From: Saprospiraceae bacterium
GTDB lineage: Bacteria; Bacteroidota; Bacteroidia; Chitinophagales; Saprospiraceae
Direction of reading: 5' to 3'
Length of the DNA: 64,000 nucleotides
NCBI GenBank assembly: GCA_021604865.1
Contig: BQJU01000004.1
Location: 62,001 to 126,000, forward strand
Positions 33,940 to 42,318 of this stretch are shown here, piece by piece. A model generated the notes under the pieces. It was not told where the DNA came from. It ran no database searches and saw only the letters and a program-made list of their open reading frames with translations. The stretch's first letter is position 1. Each line of letters starts with the position of its first letter. A program made the translations under genes and the position numbers.

Positions 33940-35058
33940 TTACTTCCACTTCTGAGCAATTCGTAGTACCGTCTCCACCATTGCTGGTGCCCATGTTTCT
34001 ATTTTCCAATCACTATTGGCCAGACTGGAAGCTTGAAGGCATTGTTGGGCATGCTGGTAATCGGTAGCGGTTTCTAGAATATCCGATAATTCGAGTTGTT
34101 GCGCGTGAAGTATTACATCTTCCAGAGGTTTGCCGAGGTGGAAAGGCTGACTAGGAAGAAAGGTATGTTGGTCTTTAGTTGTCGACCGCTGTTTGTTTTG
34201 AACGATCTGCTCCATTTTAAAAAAATCCTGCTGAAACTGCCTTTTACTGGCTTCTGTTTTCAGGCCAGTCCCAATTTGTTCCAAAACGATATATTTCAGA
34301 TTGGGACACCGGGGAATTGTGCGTTCCAGTAAATCGAATACCGCCTGAGGCACCGCATCATCATGTGTATCTCGCCGGATTTTTTTACCGGGAATGAGTG
34401 GTGAATCTTCCCAGCTACCTCCGGAAATATGGATTTCTCGTACCTGTTCAAGGGGATATAGCTGGATGATGTCTTCAAAATCAATTTCAAAATTATGGAT
34501 TTGGCAGTATAGGTTGTGTAGGTCTAGAATGATGAAACCATTGATTGGGGCAATCAGTTGGTCCAGAAATTCGCCATGTCTTTTGACTTCATCAATGGAA
34601 TAAGCAAAGGCAAGATTTTCCAAGCCAACGGGAGCTTGACAAGCCTCCTGGATTCTTTTCAGCCGATCTTGGCCAATGGCCAATAATACCGGATTAAAGG
34701 GGACACTAATAGGAGCACCTTGATGAAAATTGGCACCGGTCATAAAACCAAAATGCTCGGTAATGTGGTCAAACTGATATACTGCTGACAACCTTTTTAA
34801 TTGATCCAACCAATTTTGCTGGGCAGGTGACCACTTTCCGGAAAAAAGAGAAAAAAAGACCCCGTGGCCAACCAGGCGATTGTTTTTGCTGTAAGTACTC
34901 AATAGGGCCGTAAACCACGGGGGCACTTCTCTGGTTTTAAAGAGCGCATCAAAAGACCATTCTATAGCCTGTACCTTTTCAGCTTCAAAAAGAGGCAGTG
35001 CAGCCAATAATATGTTAGCATCCAGATTACAGGCAATAGAAGCGTGTAGTTTTGACAT
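33940..35058 (-). CDS. DUF692/MNIO-family enzyme, ChrH-like, with C-terminal extension
   Basis: 372 residues from the ATG at 35058; the frame runs further upstream but overlaps the precursor gene and has no family-like sequence. The TIM-barrel motifs of the multinuclear non-heme iron-dependent oxidative enzymes (MbnB, TglH, ChrH) are all present: GHG with His65, DHITEH with His98/Glu101/His102, LENLA with Glu147, LDLHNLY with Asp179/His181/Asn182, EIHISGG with His210, DTHDD with Asp230/His232 and VLEQ with Glu260. These enzymes use a multi-iron centre to remodel cysteine residues in ribosomal peptides. Residues about 278-372 are an extra helical domain not found in the core enzyme; it may be a fused partner or peptide-binding module. 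The gene lies 74 bp after a Cys-rich 65-residue peptide gene, the likely substrate. Confidence 0.9.
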   Translation of the reverse strand: MSKLHASIACNLDANILLAALPLFEAEKVQAIEWSFDALFKTREVPPWFTALLSTYSKNNRLVGHGVFFSLFSGKWSPAQQNWLDQLKRLSAVYQFDHITEHFGFMTGANFHQGAPISVPFNPVLLAIGQDRLKRIQEACQAPVGLENLAFAYSIDEVKRHGEFLDQLIAPINGFIILDLHNLYCQIHNFEIDFEDIIQLYPLEQVREIHISGGSWEDSPLIPGKKIRRDTHDDAVPQAVFDLLERTIPRCPNLKYIVLEQIGTGLKTEASKRQFQQDFFKMEQIVQNKQRSTTKDQHTFLPSQPFHLGKPLEDVILHAQQLELSDILETATDYQHAQQCLQASSLANSDWKIETWAPAMVETVLRIAQKWK

Positions 35059-35132
35059 AAATAAGCTGGCCTTTAGGGATATGGGATTAGTAGCAGTCCT
35101 AGAAAAGCGGACAATTACTGATACTTCCTCTC

Positions 35133-35330
35133 TTATCCCATACCACAAGCCGGGCAATCGTAAAAAACCTCATCTTGGGGTGTGTGATTGACATCACAGT
35201 TTAGATCACAAGTTTCGTCACAAGTTTTTGGTTTAAGATCTTCCTGATTGTCAAATAAGCTGCAGGAACTGGCCGCACCAATAGTTACACCAACCATAAT
35301 TGCCTGAAGCAAGGATTTGGATACCTTCAT
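35133..35330 (-). CDS. Candidate RiPP precursor peptide, chryseobasin-like
   Basis: 65 residues from the ATG at 35330; a TTG upstream gives eleven more unlikely residues. The N-terminus (MKVSKSLLQAIMVGVTIGAA, then SSC with Cys23) looks like a signal or lipoprotein leader. The rest holds a repeated Cys pattern, Cys37-x3-Cys41-x3-Cys45, and ends in DCPACGMG with Cys59 and Cys62. Small peptides of Chryseobacterium and relatives with this type of leader and a Cys-rich C-terminus are modified by MNIO enzymes; I recall the CPACGMG ending from that group but could not check it. The MNIO gene follows directly on the same strand. Six cysteines in 65 residues with acidic spacing also suggest metal binding. 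The peptide is real as an ORF with strong context; the modification is an inference. Confidence 0.82.
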   Translation of the reverse strand: MKVSKSLLQAIMVGVTIGAASSCSLFDNQEDLKPKTCDETCDLNCDVNHTPQDEVFYDCPACGMG

Positions 35331-35507
35331 GTTAAAGAGATTTAATGATAACGTGAGTAACAATGTTTGTTAGACTTCAATTTTGTAGACCGTCTTAACC
35401 ACTAATAGGGTTGGGTGCCAGCATGTGATTTTTTGACCTACCCTTTGAGCGTTGTGGCAAAACCGAGGATGTTTTACCCCTGACATTCGAGGAAAGTTGA
35501 GGCGATC

Positions 35508-36056
35508 TCACCTCTCCCCCCCACTCATCTCAAACAATTTATTCACCGTATTCCAGTTTCGGGTAGTGGCAGCCACTTTCAGTTTGTTTTCAAAAAAGTT
35601 GTTATTCATTTTAGCCCTGCCATAGCCATTTGGAGAATAGAAAAAGATGTTTTTCCCATCGAGGTGATAAGCTTCGGGACTATAGTCCACCGTTTTTAGG
35701 AGTTCAATGCGGTCTGGGGATGGTTCCTCTCCTAAAAAGGTAACATACATGCGTTTGGTTTCCTTCTCCGGATCCTCCAGGAAGGGGTTGTTGAGAAGCA
35801 CATAGTCCAGTTCCTCGGGCGTTTTTACCAAAGTAGGGACGTGAAAACTATACTTGTCCTGTAGCTTCTTTTCAATCAATTGCCCTAAGGCTTTACTTGA
35901 TTTTGCTGCTGCTTTAAAAACGATATTGCCACTCTGGATATAAGTCTGAACGTCCTCAAAATCTAGTGTCTCCAGATGGCTTTTCAGTTCAGCCATTTTG
36001 ATTTTTTTCTGGCCACTTACGTTGATGCCCCTCAATAAGGCGATGTAGGTTTGCAT
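35508..36056 (-). CDS. DUF1697 family protein
   Basis: 182 residues. The opening YIALLRGINVSGQKKIKMAE followed by YIQSGNIVF is the hallmark of DUF1697, a widespread cytoplasmic family of about 180 residues with two ferredoxin-like subdomains. No function is established. The start at 36056 matches the family N-terminus. An exact TAnnTTTG box on the minus strand (36089-36082) lies 26 bp upstream and may be its -7 element, although I found no matching -33 element. It is not obviously linked to the MNIO locus: 177 bp separate its stop from the precursor start. Confidence 0.9.
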   Translation of the reverse strand: MQTYIALLRGINVSGQKKIKMAELKSHLETLDFEDVQTYIQSGNIVFKAAAKSSKALGQLIEKKLQDKYSFHVPTLVKTPEELDYVLLNNPFLEDPEKETKRMYVTFLGEEPSPDRIELLKTVDYSPEAYHLDGKNIFFYSPNGYGRAKMNNNFFENKLKVAATTRNWNTVNKLFEMSGGER

Positions 36057-36158
36057 AAAAACGCTTGTTTGATGTAGCTAACAAATGTAGGGTTTTCCTT
36101 TAATAAATGGCCCTTTTTCCAATCCCCGCCTCTGATTTTTAAAAGCACTGCCCGGCTT

Positions 36159-36228
36159 AGGGATAGCAGCGGTATACCGGAGCTTGCGGAGGTATAATAG
36201 CGGATAGCCCGACCCGCAGGGAAGCCCC
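36159..36228. repeat. REP-like GC-rich intergenic repeat
   Basis: GGGATAGCAGCGGTATACCGG at the left and AGCGGATAGCCCGACCCGCA at the right bracket a GC-rich block. Related words (GATAGC...GCGG, CCCGCAGGG) are common in intergenic DNA of Bacteroidota as I remember it, and the CCTGCGGGTC core of 3813-3889 is the inverse of GACCCGCAGG here. I did not see a clean terminal repeat. Confidence 0.4.
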
Positions 36229-36344
36229 AAATTTAAAACCAACCCCCTTCTTCTAACATATCGAATAGATTGAATGGATGCCGCTCTCAACCTGATTCCC
36301 CTGGGAATAAAAAAAATGGAATAATTGGAAAGCGCAATTCCGTC

Positions 36345-36905
36345 TCAAACCACCACATCTGCCCCTAAACCTCCTAAACCAATTCCCCCCCCTACAGCTC
36401 CTCTTTTTCAAACTCCCCCTAAACCTTTCTAAACCCCATCACCCTTACAGGTTCTCCTGTGCAAACACTCCCCTAAACCCTTTCTAAACCCCATCACCCA
36501 ATCAGGTCCTCCTGTGCACACTCCCCTAAACCCTTCTAAACCAAATCCACCCAATCAGCCCCTCTTTTGCACATCCCTTCTAAGCCCTAAAACCAAAAAC
36601 CTAACACATGATTCGGCTCTGTCTATACTGCGACTACGCTGTAGTCGAAAATGCACGGCCCGTTTTGTGCTAACATAGTTTGACCACTTTGTGGTCATTT
36701 TACCTGAGACCTAAAAATCAATGATCTAAAATTTTTCTGTAGCTGGCTTTCGAGAAGACTTCCTGACGCATAGCATCTAACCTTTCTAAACCTTTCAAAC
36801 ACCCACAGGTTCTATTCTCTAATTCGCCCTAAACCTCCTAAACTCAATCCAACCCTACAGCCCCTCTCGTCCACACTCTCCTAAGCCCTAAACCCCAGCG
36901 CCTAA
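36345..36905. repeat. CTAAACC-type repeat blocks
   Basis: Two blocks (about 36345-36600 and 36776-36905) are made of words such as CCTAAACCTTTCTAAACC, CACCC(A/T)-A(A/T)CAGG and CTCCTGTGCAAACACTCCCC. They are a diverged form of the array at 19449-19790: the period here is about 50-60 bp rather than 122. The array is intergenic and has no ORF. Confidence 0.75.
36631..36697. other. Two perfect short hairpins
   Basis: CGACTAC-GCT-GTAGTCG (36631-36647) is followed by AAAA, and TGACCAC-TTT-GTGGTCA (36681-36697) is followed by TTTT. They lie between the two CTAAACC blocks. The second has the form of an intrinsic terminator on the plus strand but no plus-strand gene precedes it. Confidence 0.5.
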
Positions 36906-36959
36906 AACCCGCCACCCCTAATCCATAATAATCCGTATCTTCCCCACAAAATTTTAAGC

Positions 36960-39900
36960 ATGTCCGGCGGCGGAAATATTCGGCAAGCATACAACGAATC
37001 TTTTTTGGAAGTCCTCGATCAACTGAATGACCATCAGCGGCAGGCTGTTGACCAGATTGAAGGACCAGTTTTGGTGATTGCCGGCCCCGGAACTGGTAAA
37101 ACACATATCCTGACAGCACGTATTGGGCGCATCCTGTTGGAAACAGACGCCCAGGCTCAAAATATCCTTTGCCTCACCTTTACTGATGCAGGGGTGCAAG
37201 CCATGCGGGAGCGTCTGCTGGAATTTATCGGTCCGGAAGCACACCGGGTACATATTTATACCTTCCATTCTTTTTGTAATACCATCATTCAGGACAACCT
37301 GGAGCTCTTTGGCCGACATGATTTGGAACCACTCAGCGAATTGGAACGGGTAGAAATCATTCGGCGGATGATCGACCAACTGGATGTGGATCATCCCCTT
37401 AAACGTGGTCGGGCGGATGCCTATTTTTATGAAAACCACCTCTACGATCTGTTCAAAAGAATGAAAGGAGAGGACTGGACTGCTGATTATGTACTGCAAC
37501 GTATTGAGACCTACCTGCAAGGGCTTCCTCAACGGGAAGATTTTATTTACAAAGTCAACCGGGGCAAAACCAGGAAAGGCGATTTGAAAACGGCCAAACT
37601 GGAAGCAGAGCAGCGGCGTATGGGCTTGTTAAGATCGGCGGTGCAGTTGTATGAGGTATACCAAAATGCACTGCAACGCGCCCGGCGTTATGACTTCGAT
37701 GATATGATTCTCTGGGTATTGCGAGCTTTTGAGACCCATGAAGTATTGCTACGCAATTATCAGGAGCAATACTTGTATTTTCTAGTGGATGAATATCAGG
37801 ATACCAATGGGGCACAAAATGAGATCATTCAACAGCTGATTGCTTATTGGGACAACCCGAATATCTTTATTGTCGGCGATGATGATCAATCAATTTATGA
37901 ATTTCAGGGTGCCCGCCTGAAGAACCTGATCGATTTTTACGACCAGCATCGCGAGGAGTTGCGGCTAGTCTTGTTGCAGGACAATTACCGTTCTACCCAA
38001 CCCATTTTAGACCTCTCCGGAATGCTGATCCGCCATAATGAAAAACGCATTGTCAATAACTTGCGAGAATTGGGTGTTGAAAAGAATTTACGCGCCAGCA
38101 ATCTGCAGATAGCCCGATTAAAAGGGGCTCCTAATATCACAAGCTACCCCAATCGGTTGCAGGAAAACATGGCCTTGGCCTTGGAAATCGAAGCCTTGCG
38201 TGAGGCTGGGGTTGCCCTACATGAGATTGCCGTGATCTATGCCAAACACCGGCAGGCTGACGATCTGATCAGGTTGCTAGAAAAACGAGATATAGCCTAC
38301 AATACCCGCCGCCGGGTCAATATTCTGGATTTGAATATCATGAGGAATTTACGTTTGTTGCTGCTGTACTTGCAGCTAGAATTCGAACGACCTCACAGTG
38401 GGGAACACCTGCTGTTTAAAATCCTGCACATCAATTTTATTGGTATGGCTCCGGCAGACTTGACGCGGGCCAGCGTCTTTTTAGCAAAAAAGGAAGGTAG
38501 AAACCGACCTCCCTGGCGCGAGGTATTGCGTGATGAGGGACTCTTGCAAAAAATGGGCGTTGATCCGGAACCATTCTTGCGTTTGGGAGCCTTAATAGAC
38601 GAATTGATTGGTGAAGTGATTAACCTGGGTGTGCCGGCACTCTTAGAGCGATTGATTAATCGTTCGGGCCTGCTTCGTTATACATTGGATCATGCCGAAA
38701 AAGTATGGCTGTTACAGGTGATGAAATCCTTTTTCGACTTTGTCCGGGCCGAATCCGATCGCAATCCGCGTCTCAGCTTGCGCCGCCTGCTCGACATCCT
38801 GCGTAGCATGGACGACAACCGTTTGGCGATAGCCTTAACCAAAACGATACAGGCTGAAGAAGGCGTAAATTTGCTGACGGCACATAGCGCCAAGGGCCTG
38901 GAATTCACCCATGTCTTTCTGCTCGATTGTGTTAAAGACAATTGGGAGCCGCGCAGCCGGGGGAGTGCATTTCGATTTTCCATGCCTGATACGCTGACCT
39001 TTTCTGGTGAGGAGGACGCCATGGAAGCTCGTCGCCGCTTGTTTTACGTGGCTATGACCAGAGCCAAAGAGGGCCTTCGTCTGAGTTATGCCCGAAAGGA
39101 TCAGAACAAACCCTTGCAACGGGCCTGTTTTATAGATGAGTTGTGCCTGACTGGCAATTTGCAGGTACAGGAAAAAGAACTGCCTACAGAACTATTGCTG
39201 GAGGCCAATTTCCTGCAATTGTTGTTGGTAGAGCGGCCCCAGTTACCAAACTTGGATAAGGTCGTGATTGATAGTTTATTGGAGCATTTTTCTCTGAGTG
39301 TATCAGGTCTGAATCGCTATCTGAAGTGTCCTTTGGGTTTCTTTTATGAACAGGTACTGAGGGCGCCAAGCTTGCAAAGCGAAGCGGCTACTTACGGTAA
39401 TGCGGCTCACAATGCTTTGCAACGCCTCTCTGAACGTATGAAACAATCCAAACAAAAAGAATTTCCTGCTTTGGATGATTTTCTGTCTTTTTTTGAACGG
39501 GAAATGGAAAATCAACGGGGCTATTTTTCCAGCAAAGAATATACACGTCGCCTCGAAATGGGGAGGCGAAACCTGGCCGCTTTTTATCAGCAAAAAGTAG
39601 CGCATTGGCACAAAAATATTCGTGTGGAATATAACTTGCGCAATGTAGAACTCGATGGTATCCCTATCAATGGCATGATCGATAAGCTGGAATTGCTCCA
39701 GGATAATCAGGCTCGTATCATCGATTACAAAACGGGTAGCCAAGACCCCAATAAGGTCAAACCGCCGGGTAAATCCACGCCTTATGGTGGTAATTACTGG
39801 CGGCAGCTTATCTTTTATAAACTGCTCTACGAAAATGCCGAAGCTGTACCACGTCGAGTCATCAGTGGCACCATTGCCTACCTGGAACCCGATGATAAAG

Positions 39901-40106
39901 GTAACTTCATGGAGGTAACCATCAACTATCCCGCCGAGCAGGTGCAGCTCATTCGTGAACTCATTCGTGAAGTATACGACCGCATCATGGCCCACGATTT
40001 TTACGAGGGCTGCGGTGAAAGCAATTGCAGCTGGTGTCGCTTTCTGAAAGATAATCAGGCCGTTGACAGTTTTACGGAAGTAGAGGTGGAGGAATTGGAT
40101 GATTAA
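36960..40106 (+). CDS. UvrD/Rep-type helicase with Fe-S PD-(D/E)XK nuclease domain
   Basis: 1048 residues. Superfamily 1 helicase motifs are complete: Walker A GPGTGKT at 42-48, FLVDEYQDTNGAQN, VGDDDQSIYEFQGA, LTAHSAKGLEFTHVFLLD and RRLFYVAMTRAKEGLRLS. The C-terminal region (about 780-1035) is a PD-(D/E)XK nuclease, with RIIDYKTGSQDP as the metal site. Cys790 (YLKCPLGFF) together with Cys1018, Cys1023 and Cys1026 (GCGESNCSWC) has the spacing of a 4Fe-4S cluster as in AddB and Cas4 nucleases. The protein should unwind and cut DNA during recombinational repair, a single-chain counterpart of the AddAB type. The gene stands alone next to a repeat-rich spacer, and the ATG at 36960 is well placed. 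Confidence 0.93.
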   Translation: MSGGGNIRQAYNESFLEVLDQLNDHQRQAVDQIEGPVLVIAGPGTGKTHILTARIGRILLETDAQAQNILCLTFTDAGVQAMRERLLEFIGPEAHRVHIYTFHSFCNTIIQDNLELFGRHDLEPLSELERVEIIRRMIDQLDVDHPLKRGRADAYFYENHLYDLFKRMKGEDWTADYVLQRIETYLQGLPQREDFIYKVNRGKTRKGDLKTAKLEAEQRRMGLLRSAVQLYEVYQNALQRARRYDFDDMILWVLRAFETHEVLLRNYQEQYLYFLVDEYQDTNGAQNEIIQQLIAYWDNPNIFIVGDDDQSIYEFQGARLKNLIDFYDQHREELRLVLLQDNYRSTQPILDLSGMLIRHNEKRIVNNLRELGVEKNLRASNLQIARLKGAPNITSYPNRLQENMALALEIEALREAGVALHEIAVIYAKHRQADDLIRLLEKRDIAYNTRRRVNILDLNIMRNLRLLLLYLQLEFERPHSGEHLLFKILHINFIGMAPADLTRASVFLAKKEGRNRPPWREVLRDEGLLQKMGVDPEPFLRLGALIDELIGEVINLGVPALLERLINRSGLLRYTLDHAEKVWLLQVMKSFFDFVRAESDRNPRLSLRRLLDILRSMDDNRLAIALTKTIQAEEGVNLLTAHSAKGLEFTHVFLLDCVKDNWEPRSRGSAFRFSMPDTLTFSGEEDAMEARRRLFYVAMTRAKEGLRLSYARKDQNKPLQRACFIDELCLTGNLQVQEKELPTELLLEANFLQLLLVERPQLPNLDKVVIDSLLEHFSLSVSGLNRYLKCPLGFFYEQVLRAPSLQSEAATYGNAAHNALQRLSERMKQSKQKEFPALDDFLSFFEREMENQRGYFSSKEYTRRLEMGRRNLAAFYQQKVAHWHKNIRVEYNLRNVELDGIPINGMIDKLELLQDNQARIIDYKTGSQDPNKVKPPGKSTPYGGNYWRQLIFYKLLYENAEAVPRRVISGTIAYLEPDDKGNFMEVTINYPAEQVQLIRELIREVYDRIMAHDFYEGCGESNCSWCRFLKDNQAVDSFTEVEVEELDD

Positions 40107-40171
40107 TTGTCTTTTCAGCAATCCCTATGAAAATGCCGCTTGAAGGACAACTCATTTTTGCGAATTTTCGC

Positions 40172-40179
40172 TAACTTTG
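40172..40179 (+). promoter_or_regulatory. Bacteroidota -7 box before the desaturase-like gene
   Basis: TAACTTTG is an exact TAnnTTTG match 33 bp before the ATG at 40213. No well-spaced TTG or TTTG element lies upstream, so it is a likely but incomplete promoter call. Confidence 0.4.
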
Positions 40180-40212
40180 TAGTCGATATTATTCAAGCGA
40201 CAATTTGAGCAC

Positions 40213-41487
40213 ATGGAAACCTACGCAATTGCCCTAAGTTACGCCATACCTGGCTTTATCGTATTAGTGGCCATAGAGTCTCTCCTTAGCAGATGGATGG
40301 GGATGCGCGTAAATGAGCACATGGATACCATTTCCAGTCTGAGTTCGGGCGTTACCAATACCTTGAAGAGTTTGATGGGTTTGACGGTGGTCATTATTAG
40401 TTATGAGTGGATGGTAGGACAATTTGCCGTTTTTAATATCCAATCCAGTGTAGCGCTATATGTGCTGGCTTTTATCGGCCTAGATTTTGCTGGCTACTGG
40501 TCGCATCGTTTCAACCATGTTGTTAATTTGTTCTGGAATCGACATATCATTCACCACAGTAGTGAAGAATTTAACCTGTCTTGTGCCTTACGCCAATCCA
40601 TTTCTGCGATCGTAGGTATCTATTTCTTCCTCTATATTCCCATGGCTATTATTGGGATTCCCACCCACGTAATTGCTGTGATTGCACCGATCCATTTTTT
40701 TGCACAATTTTGGTACCACACCCGTTTGATCAATAAGATGGGTTGGCTCGAATATATCATTGTCACGCCTTCGCATCATCGGGTACACCACGCCATTAAC
40801 CCGCAATATATCGACAAAAATTTCTCGGAAATCTTCATCATTTGGGATAAATTGTTTGGTACCTTCCAGGCAGAACTAAAGGAGGTACCTCCAGTATACG
40901 GCATCACCAAACCAGTAAATACGTGGAATCCTATCCTTATCAACTACATGCATCTATGGCAGCTAAGCAAAGATGCCTGGCGCACCCAGAAATGGTGGGA
41001 TAAACTACGTATCTGGTTCATGCCCACTGGCTGGCGTCCCACTGATGTAATCGAACAATACCCACTGGAATACACCAAAGACCCCTACACTCGTGAAAAA
41101 TATAAAACAGAGTCGTCCATAGCCCTCATTGTATGGTCGTGGTCACAACTGACTGTTTCCCTATTGTTTATGTATTATATGCTGGTCAATATTGCCAATT
41201 TCCAGTTTATTGGCATCGTGTTGTTTGCTCTTTTTCTGATGCTTTCGATCTTTGCTTATACCACCCTGATGGATGGCCATCGTTTTGCCCTTCCCGCTGA
41301 AATTATCAAACTGGCCACCGGCTTATTGCTGCTTTATCAAATGAATGAATGGGCACCCATTAGCGAGGTACTTCCAGCTATGAGTACCCTATTGAGCATT
41401 TATTTGTTGGTTTCCTTATTGGTAACGGTCTATTTTGTTGTCTTTGAGTTACGGACTAGGCGGGATAATGTATCGGTGTCGGCGTAG
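40213..41487 (+). CDS. Sterol desaturase/fatty acid hydroxylase family membrane enzyme
   Basis: 424 residues with about eight hydrophobic segments. The di-iron histidine motifs are present: His98-x3-His102 in SHRFNH, His111-xx-His114-His115 in HIIHH, and His189-xx-His192-His193 in HHRVHHA. Family members hydroxylate or desaturate sterols, fatty acids or alkylglycerols at the membrane. The extended C-terminal half (about 290-424), with further helices, resembles the alkylglycerol monooxygenase-like subgroup common in Bacteroidota. The lipid substrate is unknown. The gene is 106 bp downstream of the helicase and has its own -7 box, so it is probably independently transcribed. Confidence 0.88.
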   Translation: METYAIALSYAIPGFIVLVAIESLLSRWMGMRVNEHMDTISSLSSGVTNTLKSLMGLTVVIISYEWMVGQFAVFNIQSSVALYVLAFIGLDFAGYWSHRFNHVVNLFWNRHIIHHSSEEFNLSCALRQSISAIVGIYFFLYIPMAIIGIPTHVIAVIAPIHFFAQFWYHTRLINKMGWLEYIIVTPSHHRVHHAINPQYIDKNFSEIFIIWDKLFGTFQAELKEVPPVYGITKPVNTWNPILINYMHLWQLSKDAWRTQKWWDKLRIWFMPTGWRPTDVIEQYPLEYTKDPYTREKYKTESSIALIVWSWSQLTVSLLFMYYMLVNIANFQFIGIVLFALFLMLSIFAYTTLMDGHRFALPAEIIKLATGLLLLYQMNEWAPISEVLPAMSTLLSIYLLVSLLVTVYFVVFELRTRRDNVSVSA

Positions 41488-41493
41488 GGGAGA

Positions 41494-41528
41494 AGAACGC
41501 TTCGGCTGTCAGAACGCCTTCGGCTGTT
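41494..41528. repeat. Two copies of a 17/18-bp unit
   Basis: AGAACGCTTCGGCTGTC and AGAACGCCTTCGGCTGTT follow each other directly after the desaturase-like gene. The repeat sits between converging genes and may be a small terminator-region duplication. An AAATGA-type short tandem repeat lies next to it at 41551-41574. Confidence 0.6.
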
Positions 41529-41551
41529 AGTCACATACGCAAACCCACCTT

Positions 41552-42166
41552 TCATTTTTCATTTTTCATTTTTTCAGACACTGAAGTTGAGTCTTCGCTG
41601 ACCTCAATCGAACCTTCACTCCATTCCTCCACTACAACGCCTTCCGTCATAAACGAAATCCCCTGCTGAGAGATCGTTCCGATCATTACTCCTTGAATGA
41701 CCGTTTTTACAACAGGGCTATTGGTCCCCCAGTGTACAATGAAACTAGCCCCGGCACCGCCCTGGTCTTCCTTGTTTTCTACGACAAATTCTACAGATTC
41801 CAATGGGTGTAAGGCAATCGTTTTGTTGAGGTACTTTTTAGACAGTTGCCCCTCCGAATCGTAGTATTCAACCGTTTGTACGTACATGGTATCCTGTAGA
41901 TTGGAATTGCGAATGCTCAAAGTAGCGGTAAGTAGAAAGCGCCGCTCTCCACTCATGTGGTAAATGTCGGAATAGATGGGCACGTACACTTTTTCCTGAT
42001 ACAATAGGTGGGCCCAGTCAATATCCCTATAGTGGTATTTTTTACTTGGCAAATGGGTGCGTTCATTTAATGGCATTGATTCACAGCTGGACAGAAATAC
42101 CAGAAGTAATAGAAAGCACCCAAATGGGAGCAGTTGGCTTGTCGTTAAGTTGATATTCATAAGCAT
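41552..42166 (-). CDS. DUF3124 lipoprotein
   Basis: 204 residues. The signal ends with Cys28 in LSSC. The mature part carries the DUF3124 pattern: KVYVPIYSDIYHMSGERRFL, then LTATLSIRNSNLQDTM, VEYYDSEGQLSKKYL, GGAGASFIVHWGTNSP and VMIGTISQQGISF. Function is unknown; family members are small periplasmic or outer-membrane lipoproteins. The last 20 residues are low-complexity and the stop lies in the AAATGA tandem repeat, so the C-terminal end may be variable. ATG at 42166 and 42160 are alternative starts. A perfect 15-bp palindrome is 15 bp upstream. Confidence 0.82.
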   Translation of the reverse strand: MLMNINLTTSQLLPFGCFLLLLVFLSSCESMPLNERTHLPSKKYHYRDIDWAHLLYQEKVYVPIYSDIYHMSGERRFLLTATLSIRNSNLQDTMYVQTVEYYDSEGQLSKKYLNKTIALHPLESVEFVVENKEDQGGAGASFIVHWGTNSPVVKTVIQGVMIGTISQQGISFMTEGVVVEEWSEGSIEVSEDSTSVSEKMKNEK

Positions 42167-42180
42167 TTTGAATTTATCCT

Positions 42181-42219
42181 TTCATGTTTGGAGGCCAATA
42201 GTTAGCCTCCAAACATGAA
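42181..42219. repeat. Perfect 15-bp-arm palindrome, best copy of a dispersed repeat
   Basis: TTCATGTTTGGAGGC (42181-42195) and GCCTCCAAACATGAA (42205-42219) are exact inverse copies around a 9-nt loop. The same arm (CCTCCAAACATG) appears singly at 878-889 and 44909-44920 and in altered form at 16512-16555. All copies lie just beyond gene 3' ends. This one is 100 bp after the decarboxylase stop and 15 bp before the DUF3124 start. Confidence 0.8.
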
Positions 42220-42318
42220 TTCTAAGTGTCATCGTCAATCGATCTCAATCAGGTTTCAATAAAAATGAACGTTTCTTGAAATCCTAGACTCTGACAGCGA
42301 AGCGATCTGATCGTGCCA

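Larger units (their letters stand above)
36057..36959. other. Long repeat-rich intergenic region
   Basis: About 900 bp between divergent genes with no credible ORF. In order it has a possible -7 box for the DUF1697 gene, a REP-like GC-rich repeat (36159-36228), a first CTAAACC-type repeat block, two perfect short hairpins (36631-36697), and a second CTAAACC block. The helicase start follows directly. Confidence 0.7.
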
